This document shows, piece by piece, positions 12,921 to 20,777 of a stretch of 64,000 bases of DNA. The notes under the pieces were generated by a model that saw only the letters and a list, made by a program, of their open reading frames with translations, did not search any database and was not told the DNA's origin. Positions within the stretch are counted from its first letter, which is position 1; each line of letters begins with the position of its first letter. The DNA is from Prochlorococcus sp. AG-355-N16 (GTDB lineage Bacteria > Cyanobacteriota > Cyanobacteriia > PCC-6307 > Cyanobiaceae). The stretch covers positions 1 to 64,000 of the forward strand of contig QCEF01000006.1 in assembly GCA_003278545.1 (NCBI GenBank). The letters run 5' to 3'. The position numbers and the translations under genes are program-made.

Positions 12921-14072
12921 TTGGCACTAAAGATTGGAAATTATGTTGTTGAGTATTCTTCTGATAGCTACAGTAAGTCGCTAAAATCCGGCGAAGCTAT
13001 TGTTGATACCTCAGAGGAAGGAAATAATTTTTATTTCAACTCCAGTGCGACCTTGTATCAAGATGGTATTACTTGGATGATCCCTGGTATAGCTATAGGA
13101 GGAGAAGGTAACGATACTTATTATATTGGGATGAATGAATTTGGGATTATAGGAGATGCATCAACTTCATCTTCTGATATTCTTGACTTATATGACTATG
13201 CGTCGAATCTTACAGAATTCTATTCAATAGAAGAAAGACATATATTTGTTCAAACCTACTGGGGAGCTACTGCATTGATCATAGATGGGCTAAATGCCCG
13301 CGGAAGTATAGAAAAAATAAGTTTTTATGATTTATCAGTTTCTGGTTCTCCTGATTCAATGTCTAGTCTATTGAATTCTTATAAAACTAAAGAGGACCAA
13401 ACATTTGATCAATTGATATCAAACAACTTATTTAGACCGTCATTAATGGGGGTCAACTCTGCTGATGAGGTTAGAAATATTATTGAAGCAGTTAATGAGA
13501 ACAGTAACAGTAAGCCGCTTTCTTTAAATTTAAATTCAAATTACCTTTTAGGAGGACTTAGAGATTATGGTGGAAATCTACATGGAGGACAATCAGCTGA
13601 ATCCCGTTCTTACTATAAATATCAGGGATCTCTTGATGTAAACAATGATGGTTTAAAAGAAGAAATATTTACCAATAAAAAGAGTGGAAGATGGGCAACT
13701 ATTTCTTTAGATCAAGAACTTAAAACCACAAATTACGAAGAACACCAAGAAGGAGGCATTACCAGAGTTGTAGGAATCTATATAGATCCTTTAGTTACTT
13801 CAGGAGATGTAATTGCAGGAAGTGATCATGATAGTCAAAGAAGATTCCAGAATGACTTAAAGATAGATAATCTCTTAGTTAAAACCGCAGGTGATTATGA
13901 TAGTGATGGTTTTCAGGAGGTCTATTGGAAGACATCTGATGGAACTGCTTACTTGAGAGCTTTAATGCATGCTGATGGAAATATTCAATATGCAAACTAT
14001 CAATCTGAAGCTCAGATGAGTGATTATTTGACTAGTAATGGATTTAATTCAGTTATTAGCGATATTCTTTAG
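12921..14072 (+). CDS. Secreted protein, short RTX-like N-domain plus shared C-module
   Basis: This 383-aa protein has a TTG start: an in-frame stop lies 15 bp upstream and no ATG is available. Residues 1-130 are strand-rich with one RTX-like motif (GGEGNDTYYIG) and FYSIEERHIFVQTYWGATAL. I recognise no enzyme domain. Residues of about 130-205 form a Ser/Asn-rich linker, and the shared module starts near residue 207 (NYLLGGLRDYGGNLHGG). The module is closest to that of the 16490 protein (both share DVIAGSDHDSQRRFQNDL). It ends SDIL. It is the second of three tandem module genes between remnants 3 and 4 and beyond. Type I export is inferred. Confidence 0.82.
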   Translation: MALKIGNYVVEYSSDSYSKSLKSGEAIVDTSEEGNNFYFNSSATLYQDGITWMIPGIAIGGEGNDTYYIGMNEFGIIGDASTSSSDILDLYDYASNLTEFYSIEERHIFVQTYWGATALIIDGLNARGSIEKISFYDLSVSGSPDSMSSLLNSYKTKEDQTFDQLISNNLFRPSLMGVNSADEVRNIIEAVNENSNSKPLSLNLNSNYLLGGLRDYGGNLHGGQSAESRSYYKYQGSLDVNNDGLKEEIFTNKKSGRWATISLDQELKTTNYEEHQEGGITRVVGIYIDPLVTSGDVIAGSDHDSQRRFQNDLKIDNLLVKTAGDYDSDGFQEVYWKTSDGTAYLRALMHADGNIQYANYQSEAQMSDYLTSNGFNSVISDIL

Positions 14073-14090
14073 GTAAGATATGTTATTTAT

Positions 14091-14128
14091 AGAACACTAG
14101 GTCGCAGGTTTGAATCCTGTAGCCAAGA
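14091..14128 (+). repeat. tRNA-Pro 3' remnant, copy 4 (short, diverged)
   Basis: GAACACTAGGTCGCAGGTTT then GAATCCTGTAGCCAAGA retains the T arm but has lost most of the anticodon arm, and the acceptor strand is altered. It lies 18 bp after the stop of the 12921 gene and 122 bp before the 14250 start. Confidence 0.75.
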
Positions 14129-14249
14129 TTGACTTCACACGATTCTTAAATACTCTCTAGGCAGTCATTTGCTATACCTTGCATAGCTATGCTGATTCAA
14201 TTACTCATTATCAGTCTTATATGTTAATATTCTAAAAATTTTTCTTAAA

Positions 14250-15329
14250 ATGTACCTTCTTGAGGACAAAGGGAAAGTAGCTCTATATAGAAATGATAGT
14301 AATGCAATAATCATCAAATATGGAGATAAGACATTTAATTTAGCTAAATTTGGAATTTTATGGGATTACAATACTGAGGTAAAAGGCCACGGCTGGCATG
14401 CTATCTCGGCGGATATATTTGATGATCCACTATCTGCAAATGACGGGAATATATTATTAATCTGGAGGAGAGGAAATGGAGGTTTATGGCAAGCTTTATC
14501 CTTTTCTAATGAAGATGGAATGCCTCTTGGTATGTACGGGACCACTGGATATTTTTATTCTACAGAAGAGATGAGATCAGTCACTCCCGATACTCCAGAG
14601 AGTGCCGCTTTACAAAGTGATATTACTTTTGGTCAGGATCGATCTATCACCACCGCTGGTGTATGGGTAACAACCTCTACAGAGGAACATGAAACATGGG
14701 AAAAAAATCAAATAAGCGTTTTATTTCCAGATATCTACTATGGAGTAGCTAAAGAAAGTTCACAAGAATATTCCGTAAATCAAGAATACGAACTTGGCGG
14801 CATAAGAGATTTTGATGGTAATCCTCATGCTAATACTGTATCTATTTCTGCTGAAGCAAAGCAAGCTTATAAATATCAAGGAATATTAGATGTAAATAAT
14901 GATGGAGTAAAAGAAGCGATATTTACTAATAAAGAAACAGGTAGATGGGTAACAGCACGAACCGAGGAAGGAACCGGAGAAATTGATTACACAAATCATG
15001 GATCAGATGGCATCACCAGAATTGTTGGTATTTATGAGGATCCACTGGTGCTTTCTGGTGAGGTCGAAAAAGGTAGTGACCATGATAGTCAAAAAAGATT
15101 TCAAAATGATCTTCTAATAGATAACCTAATAGTCAAAACTTCTGGAGATTATGATGGTGATAATTTTCAAGAGGTTTATTGGAAAACTAGTGATGGAACA
15201 GCATATTTAAGAGCATTAATGCATGTAGATGGGAACATTCAATATGCAAATTATCAAAGTGAAGATCAAATGACTAATTATTTAACTACTAATGGATATG
15301 AATCAAACGTTTCTGTAATCATTTCTTAA
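14250..15329 (+). CDS. Secreted protein with unknown N-domain plus shared C-module
   Basis: This is a 359-aa protein. Residues 1-170 (MYLLEDKGKVALYRNDSNAI, IFDDPLSANDGNILLIWRRG, GMYGTTGYFYSTEEM) suggest an all-beta domain rich in Trp and Gly. It reminds me of regions found in lectin-like or 'tryptophan-rich' surface repeats, but I cannot name the family. The shared module starts near residue 178 (QEYELGGIRDFDGNPHAN). The last 150 bp are almost identical in DNA to the end of the gene at the left window edge, including codons for NVSVIIS. It stands 122 bp after tRNA remnant 4. Export by type I secretion is inferred. Confidence 0.82.
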   Translation: MYLLEDKGKVALYRNDSNAIIIKYGDKTFNLAKFGILWDYNTEVKGHGWHAISADIFDDPLSANDGNILLIWRRGNGGLWQALSFSNEDGMPLGMYGTTGYFYSTEEMRSVTPDTPESAALQSDITFGQDRSITTAGVWVTTSTEEHETWEKNQISVLFPDIYYGVAKESSQEYSVNQEYELGGIRDFDGNPHANTVSISAEAKQAYKYQGILDVNNDGVKEAIFTNKETGRWVTARTEEGTGEIDYTNHGSDGITRIVGIYEDPLVLSGEVEKGSDHDSQKRFQNDLLIDNLIVKTSGDYDGDNFQEVYWKTSDGTAYLRALMHVDGNIQYANYQSEDQMTNYLTTNGYESNVSVIIS

Positions 15330-15338
15330 ATAAAGCTG

Positions 15339-16172
15339 CTACTTTTTTTTTCTTATAATTTTAAATAATTTTACAAATTTTTTTATTTTTGAATAAGTGA
15401 TATTTTTAAAAAAGACAAAAATATTAATAAGAGCAGTTATGATTGAAAATTTTGTTTTCTCATAAAGTACAAATGGATAAATAGCATTATTAAGTCTCTC
15501 ATTTATATTTTTTTCAACTCTATAAATTTCTATTTGATTTAAGGATTTTGCCCCTCTTCCAGCAACTCCAACATTGAATTGAGTAAAACGCTTTTTTGTG
15601 ATTGCTTTAATATCGCTAATTAATAATTTAGGTTTTGAAGTTATAAAGGCTATGTATTGAATTATTGTTTTAGCATCTTTTATTGTCTCCTCATATGGGA
15701 TAACTTTTGCAATACCTTCTTCAATAAGTGGGCGCCAAGTTTCTAAACGCCAAAGATCCTCCTCAATATTTTTTAATGCATCTTTAAAAGAAATTATATT
15801 AATAAAGCCCGTTTCATTAATGGATCTATTTTTTTTTGATATTTCTAAAAGTGAAATAACTATATCCTTAGGATCTCTTACTGATATGGTTACTGGAATT
15901 TTAAACTTTCTTATAAAATTCAAAAGTTTTTCATTAGCCGCTCCATGAGTCTTAAATACTACAAAGTTATCTAGAGTTTTTTCATTTATTTTTTTTAAAG
16001 AATTTATATCGCTTAAGTATTTTTCAGGAAGATAATTTTCAATCCAGCTTTCCAATCCTTCGATAATTATTTTCTCTTGAGGCATTCCATATTTTTCTAA
16101 AATTGCTTTTTCAGTCTCAAAAGCCAAGGTAGAACCAGATCTTGTCATCCCATAGGAAATGAATAAAGTCAT
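15339..16172 (-). CDS. Sulfotransferase-family protein
   Basis: This is a 277-aa protein. The N-terminus FISYGMTRSGSTLAFETEKA matches the 5'-phosphosulfate-binding loop of PAPS-dependent sulfotransferases, and ISVRDPKDIVISLLEISKKN matches the 3'-phosphate motif (R-D-P-x-D-x-x-x-S). The C-terminal 50 residues are basic and hydrophobic (FVFFKNITYSKIKKFVKLFK), possibly a membrane anchor. It would transfer sulfate from PAPS to a carbohydrate or other acceptor. It lies convergent to the 14250 gene with only 9 bp between stops and could modify surface glycans made by the genes to the right. The acceptor is unknown. Confidence 0.7.
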   Translation of the reverse strand: MTLFISYGMTRSGSTLAFETEKAILEKYGMPQEKIIIEGLESWIENYLPEKYLSDINSLKKINEKTLDNFVVFKTHGAANEKLLNFIRKFKIPVTISVRDPKDIVISLLEISKKNRSINETGFINIISFKDALKNIEEDLWRLETWRPLIEEGIAKVIPYEETIKDAKTIIQYIAFITSKPKLLISDIKAITKKRFTQFNVGVAGRGAKSLNQIEIYRVEKNINERLNNAIYPFVLYEKTKFSIITALINIFVFFKNITYSKIKKFVKLFKIIRKKK

Positions 16173-16489
16173 GATTTATATTCAAATTTAGTAATTTCTA
16201 ATGGCACTTAAGTAATTCAAAAAGATTCTTACTACCAAATAATAATTCATAGAACTTATAAACTATAACCTTATTGAGGCGACACCTTTTTAAATCGCAA
16301 CAAAATAAATATTAGATTTTTTATTTAATATTTATTTTTTCTTTATTTTTACATGATTTCGTAAAATCAAAACCTTTATATGAGTCTTTTTACTGATATA
16401 ATCAAAATTTATTTTAAAGAGCTCTTAAAAAAGATCTAACCATTTCTAATGAAATAATCTATTTTATAAAACTTTACCCTCATTTAAGA
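16173..16489. other. Divergent intergenic region
   Basis: This 317-bp AT-rich stretch between the minus-strand sulfotransferase gene and the plus-strand gene at 16490 holds promoters for both. A perfect TATAAT at 16397-16402 is the best candidate -10 box for 16490. I see no ORF, tRNA fragment or dispersed repeat here. Confidence 0.5.
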
Positions 16490-18934
16490 ATGTCTTCCAA
16501 CTATCAAACTACGGGAATAATACATACTGAACTAGGCAACTCCTATCTTTCTGATGATGCTCAAAATTTATTAAAAAGTTATTACAATTGGATAGATACA
16601 AAATATGGTGTTTCAAATGTATCTTATATCTCGACAAATGGAGAACATAACAATATTTATAGTGGGGGTAATTTAATTGATTTTAACTTCATAACAAAAA
16701 CTAGTTTTTCATATAATTCGCTTTCTAATTTTCAAACAGATGATATAAACATTACTGATAACTCCATTACTTTGTCTAGTATCTCCAATATTGAGGTTGG
16801 TGATTTTATAAATTTAGGTGGGAGTACAATTCAAGGTTCTTTACCAAGTGATCTTCCAGATCAAAATAATCTATATGTAAAAACAATTGAGGAAGTATCA
16901 TCCTCTAGCTATAAACTTACATTCTCAGAAACATATGGTGGAGAAACTTTCGATTTTACTGACCAAGGATCTCTGAACTCTGCAAGCGATACTTTTTCAA
17001 TTAATTATGCACGTAATTTAGCTCATAACTTCAATTTTAAATATGATAAATCCTCTAATGAATGGAATATTACTAATTTCACTGGTGATGTAAATAATTT
17101 CGATATAAGCAAACTAACTACTAATCCTAATTTACATTATGCGGTAACAAACAACACAGCATATATAAACCCTATTAATGGAGAAGATTACTTATATACT
17201 GCTACTAATGGTTATTCTGTAAGTCTCACAGGAACAGATGCGCCTTCCTCAAATACATTGGTTCAGAATTTAAACTCTTTAGGTATTAATTTAAGTGAGA
17301 GTACATGGGGAACTTGGATTTATGATCAAATAAGTACCCCTAATTATGGTTTAGTATCAGTTATTGGAGATTCATCACAATATAAAATAGTTATCAATTC
17401 TGATAGCTCAAACCCAGAGGTAATACAAGAGTTAGATAGACCAACAGAAAGTGGAAGTTACAAGGGTATACAGCAACTTCTTGAAGGTAAGGATGGTTCT
17501 CTTTATTATATTTTAGAGCATCAATATTATCTTGATTCTACATATTACCAAATAGATTATTCAGTAGAAAAAATTTCAACTGATAAAAGTGTTCAATCAA
17601 CAACCTTAATATCTCGAACATTTCCAAGAGATAATTCTACAGTTAATGGCATTGGCAATTATGATTATTCTTTAATTCCTGAACAAGATGGGGATATATG
17701 GCTAATTAAATCTGAGAGGGTAAATGGCATTGATGGGGATTCTGATGAAGCCCATAAAATTACAGGTTGGAGATTTAATAATTCTAATTTTGCATTATCT
17801 AGTCCGGATATTGTTATAGATTCAGTCCTTGATATGTCAAATCATTATGATACTTCATCTGGGGCATGGTTAATAGATAACGGGGGTGAAGAATATGAAC
17901 TAAATTTTTCCTACACTAATGACGATACTACGCATAATAATTTTTTAACCCAAGCAAATGATATTGAACAGACAATCGGATATGCGGTTTCAATAAATGA
18001 TAATTTCAACGTAGTTGAGAATTCTCTTTTTGTTAGATCCTTTTACTCTTATGAGGATGTGAATTGGAGCATAAGTGGAGGTGATGATGCTAGTAAATTT
18101 AAAATAAACGAAAATACAGGTTCTTTAACTTTTGTTAGTAGGCCAGATTATGAAAACCCAAACGATAGTAATAAAGATAATACTTACAGTATTTTAGTTA
18201 GATCTACAAACTCAAGTAATGTATCTATTGATCAAAAAGTTTTAGTAAATATTGTTGATACTGATGAACAATTCGGAGAGATAGAAACTGAAATTATTGG
18301 GGAAAGTAATTCATCATATAATCCAAATCCAAAAGGGAATTATTCACTGAAAGATAGTTCTCCCATAACCGTCGATTCTTACACTGTAGGTGCCAAATAT
18401 AGTCTTTCAAATATAAGAGATTACGATGGAAGTCTACATGCTGGCGACACCTTAGAGGCAACGCCAAGTTCTTATAAATATCAAGGTATATTAGATGTAA
18501 ATAAAGATACTTCTTTTGAGGCGATTTTCACAAACGAATCATCAGGGAGATGGGCAACAGCATCAATCGATTCAGAGAATGCAGAAATTAACTACAATCA
18601 ATACGGTAAGGGTGGGACAACAAGAGTAGTCGGTATTTATATTGATCCTTTAGTTACCTCAGGAGATGTTATTGCAGGGAGTGATCACGATAGTCAGAGA
18701 AGATTCCAAAATGACCTTAAGATAGATAATTTAATTGTAAAAGCTGCTGGAGATTACGATAACGATGGATTTCAAGAGGTTTATTGGAAAACAGGTGATA
18801 ATACAGCTTATCTAAGAGCATTAATGCATGCTGATGGAAATATCCAATATGCTAATTATCAAAGTGAGAAGCAGGTAAGAGACTATTTAACAAGTAATGG
18901 TTATAGCTCGGAAATTAGCGACATTGTTTCCTAA
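16490..18934 (+). CDS. Large secreted protein, cadherin-like domain plus shared C-module
   Basis: This is an 814-aa protein. Residues 1-480 are unassigned and rich in Ser, Asn and Tyr with beta pattern (FNFKYDKSSNEWNITNFTGD, SLTGTDAPSSNTLVQNLNSL). Residues of about 500-590 resemble a cadherin-like repeat (NFNVVENSLFV, DASKFKINENTGSLTFVSRP, DYENP, VNIVDTDE). A linker with SSPITVDSYTVG, also seen in the 30351 protein, leads into the shared C-terminal module (SLSNIRDYDGSLHAGD to SDIVS). No Sec signal is present. It is a likely adhesin or surface protein exported by the T1SS at 22-26 kb. Its stop overlaps the convergent glycosyltransferase gene by 4 bp. Confidence 0.85.
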   Translation: MSSNYQTTGIIHTELGNSYLSDDAQNLLKSYYNWIDTKYGVSNVSYISTNGEHNNIYSGGNLIDFNFITKTSFSYNSLSNFQTDDINITDNSITLSSISNIEVGDFINLGGSTIQGSLPSDLPDQNNLYVKTIEEVSSSSYKLTFSETYGGETFDFTDQGSLNSASDTFSINYARNLAHNFNFKYDKSSNEWNITNFTGDVNNFDISKLTTNPNLHYAVTNNTAYINPINGEDYLYTATNGYSVSLTGTDAPSSNTLVQNLNSLGINLSESTWGTWIYDQISTPNYGLVSVIGDSSQYKIVINSDSSNPEVIQELDRPTESGSYKGIQQLLEGKDGSLYYILEHQYYLDSTYYQIDYSVEKISTDKSVQSTTLISRTFPRDNSTVNGIGNYDYSLIPEQDGDIWLIKSERVNGIDGDSDEAHKITGWRFNNSNFALSSPDIVIDSVLDMSNHYDTSSGAWLIDNGGEEYELNFSYTNDDTTHNNFLTQANDIEQTIGYAVSINDNFNVVENSLFVRSFYSYEDVNWSISGGDDASKFKINENTGSLTFVSRPDYENPNDSNKDNTYSILVRSTNSSNVSIDQKVLVNIVDTDEQFGEIETEIIGESNSSYNPNPKGNYSLKDSSPITVDSYTVGAKYSLSNIRDYDGSLHAGDTLEATPSSYKYQGILDVNKDTSFEAIFTNESSGRWATASIDSENAEINYNQYGKGGTTRVVGIYIDPLVTSGDVIAGSDHDSQRRFQNDLKIDNLIVKAAGDYDNDGFQEVYWKTGDNTAYLRALMHADGNIQYANYQSEKQVRDYLTSNGYSSEISDIVS

Positions 18935-19650
18935 AAAAGCTCTCCATATATTCTCTGCGAATTCCACAATTCATTATAGTTATTAGTACCTTGACAACCT
19001 AACGACTTCAAATTACCTCCAGGAGCATCTTTATTAAATGCAAAGATTGATCCATCAGGCAAAACCATTGCTTTATTCTTTTTATTATGAGTAGGTGTTA
19101 ATTCCATAAAATCTCCAATTATTACATTTTGATCTATTCCTATACTCGCTATAGCTTTACCCCATAATGTTGGGCCTGTTGGACATAAAGGGGTGAGTCC
19201 GTAATAATTATTTTTCACATTTTCGACTATAAGTTGTATTGCTTTTGAAAGTATTTTATTACCTGGTTTTGAATAAATCATCCCGCCAGCGCAAGCCCAA
19301 GAAGTTTGTGAATAAAAATTTATGTCTCGAAAAAAAACTAAATTTGTGCTTTCATCAACCTCGAATCTTTTATTTAACTTTAATCCAATATCAAAGTACC
19401 ACCCACCCATTTCATATAAAATACAAAATCTTGCGAAATCAGATTTATAAGAAAATGGAACTAAAGCTTGATATGTATTTAAAATATAAGATTCATAATA
19501 TTTACTAAGAAAACTTTTTATTAAATCATCATCAAAAAGTTTGTAACTATAATCAGGATATAAGTCTTTTACCTTATTACAGTTTTCCTGTAAATCATTG
19601 CTAAGACCATAGCCTCCTTCACTAATAAATATTTGGGCAATGTTGGACAT
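18931..19650 (-). CDS. GT32-type glycosyltransferase (Gly_transf_sug/OCH1-like)
   Basis: This 239-aa protein starts at MSNIAQIF. The track start at 19746 would overlap the divergent gene more deeply. Segments typical of GT32 are NPDYSYKLFDDD-like (YPDYSYKLFDDDLIKSF), SYKSDFARFCILYEMGGWYF followed by DIG (the DXD position), and a later CPTGPTLWGKAIA. It would transfer a sugar from a nucleotide donor to a cell-surface glycan; donor and acceptor are not readable. It overlaps the 16490 gene by 4 bp tail-to-tail and the start of the 19640 gene by about 11 bp head-to-head. Confidence 0.8.
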   Translation of the reverse strand: MSNIAQIFISEGGYGLSNDLQENCNKVKDLYPDYSYKLFDDDLIKSFLSKYYESYILNTYQALVPFSYKSDFARFCILYEMGGWYFDIGLKLNKRFEVDESTNLVFFRDINFYSQTSWACAGGMIYSKPGNKILSKAIQLIVENVKNNYYGLTPLCPTGPTLWGKAIASIGIDQNVIIGDFMELTPTHNKKNKAMVLPDGSIFAFNKDAPGGNLKSLGCQGTNNYNELWNSQRIYGELF

Positions 19651-20758
19651 TTTTTTTAAGTCTTTAGAATATTCTAATAAAATTTTTAAATTTACATTTC
19701 CATATATATTTTTATTATTAAATTTAACTGCTTTTGCAGATAGCAAAAAAAATCAAAATGAAAATAGTCAAAATAATAATCAATTAAAATGGGAAAAAGT
19801 TAAAACTCAATTAAAAAATCAAAAATCAAAAATTAAATGGGAAAAATATCATAATCAATCTGATAAAGAAAACTATCAACTAGGGAATATAAAACAAAAA
19901 AATTACAATGATAAAACCAATTTATTATTGAATGAAAAATTCATAAATAACTCTGTTAATAGTTTTAATCGTTCAATAGTTATAAATGAAGAAGATGTTG
20001 GACCAGATATTTCATTTCTTGTTCCAATAGGCTTGAAATCTTCAGATCAAATGAATATAGATTTTTCCATTCGAGGATGGAGCAGAAGACCAAAAGATTC
20101 AAATTTATTTGCTTGGAATAACGGAGATGCAGTGGGACAAGTATTTCTAAATATTTTCAAAAATCCAAAATATAGCGTTGGTTTGAATTTAGGGGTTAGA
20201 AGTCTATATTCAGGTTCTCAATTTATTGGGGGATCAAGTGCTATTGGGGAAGGGGTATCTATGGGTTTTAGATTTGACCGAGCTCTTTCAGATTCTTCAG
20301 GACTAGCATTGGGTGCAGAACAGTTAATACATTTTGATGATCTAACTGATACTGGAAGAGATATTTATATTACGTACTCGAAAGCTTTCTGGAATAAAAA
20401 AGATGAAAATGTTTTTCCCTTAACTGTTCTAACTGGTGGTATAGGAACAGGTTATTTAGCATTATGGGAAGATACTAAATTTGCATGTTCTGATCTAATG
20501 GGAGGTGCGGCAGTAAGTATTAATAAATATCATCCGCTATGTTGGGGACCATTTGGTGCTGTTTCATTCGTATTTAATGATAAATTTTCATCATTCATTG
20601 AATATAATAATTACTCATTTATGATAGGAAGTTCACTTGCACCAACTAATAAAATCAGATTCACATTTGGTTTTACTTTAGCTGAATCTTTCGATGATTA
20701 TAAATTTAAGAATTTTGATGAATTAAGATGGTTTAGTAGAATTAGTTTAGGATTTTAA
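19640..20758 (+). CDS. Putative outer-membrane beta-barrel protein
   Basis: This is a 372-aa protein. A hydrophobic N-terminus (KFTFPYIFLLLNLTAFADS) acts as a signal peptide, followed by a low-complexity Asn/Lys/Gln linker and from about residue 110 alternating strand segments (MNIDFSIRGWSRRP, YSVGLNLGVRSLYSG, GLALGAEQLIHFDD, RFTFGFTLAESFDDY). It ends in Phe (ISLGF), the classical C-terminal signature of barrel proteins. It is not TolC-like, since helical-barrel repeats are absent, so it is unlikely to be the outer channel of the T1SS. It has a divergent overlap with the GT32 gene. A role in surface glycan or protein display is a guess from location. Confidence 0.65.
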   Translation: MLDIFFKSLEYSNKIFKFTFPYIFLLLNLTAFADSKKNQNENSQNNNQLKWEKVKTQLKNQKSKIKWEKYHNQSDKENYQLGNIKQKNYNDKTNLLLNEKFINNSVNSFNRSIVINEEDVGPDISFLVPIGLKSSDQMNIDFSIRGWSRRPKDSNLFAWNNGDAVGQVFLNIFKNPKYSVGLNLGVRSLYSGSQFIGGSSAIGEGVSMGFRFDRALSDSSGLALGAEQLIHFDDLTDTGRDIYITYSKAFWNKKDENVFPLTVLTGGIGTGYLALWEDTKFACSDLMGGAAVSINKYHPLCWGPFGAVSFVFNDKFSSFIEYNNYSFMIGSSLAPTNKIRFTFGFTLAESFDDYKFKNFDELRWFSRISLGF

Positions 20759-20777
20759 TTATTTGATGATATTTTTT

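Noticed and set aside
4309-14128. Functional tRNA-Pro genes
   Set aside because: All copies lack the 5' acceptor strand and D arm, and the copies at 11148 and 14091 have mutated 3' ends. They are fragments only.
19651-19746. Upstream extension of the GT32 gene
   Set aside because: The extra 32 residues do not resemble the start of GT32 proteins and would overlap the divergent gene by over 100 bp; MSNIAQIF is the better start.
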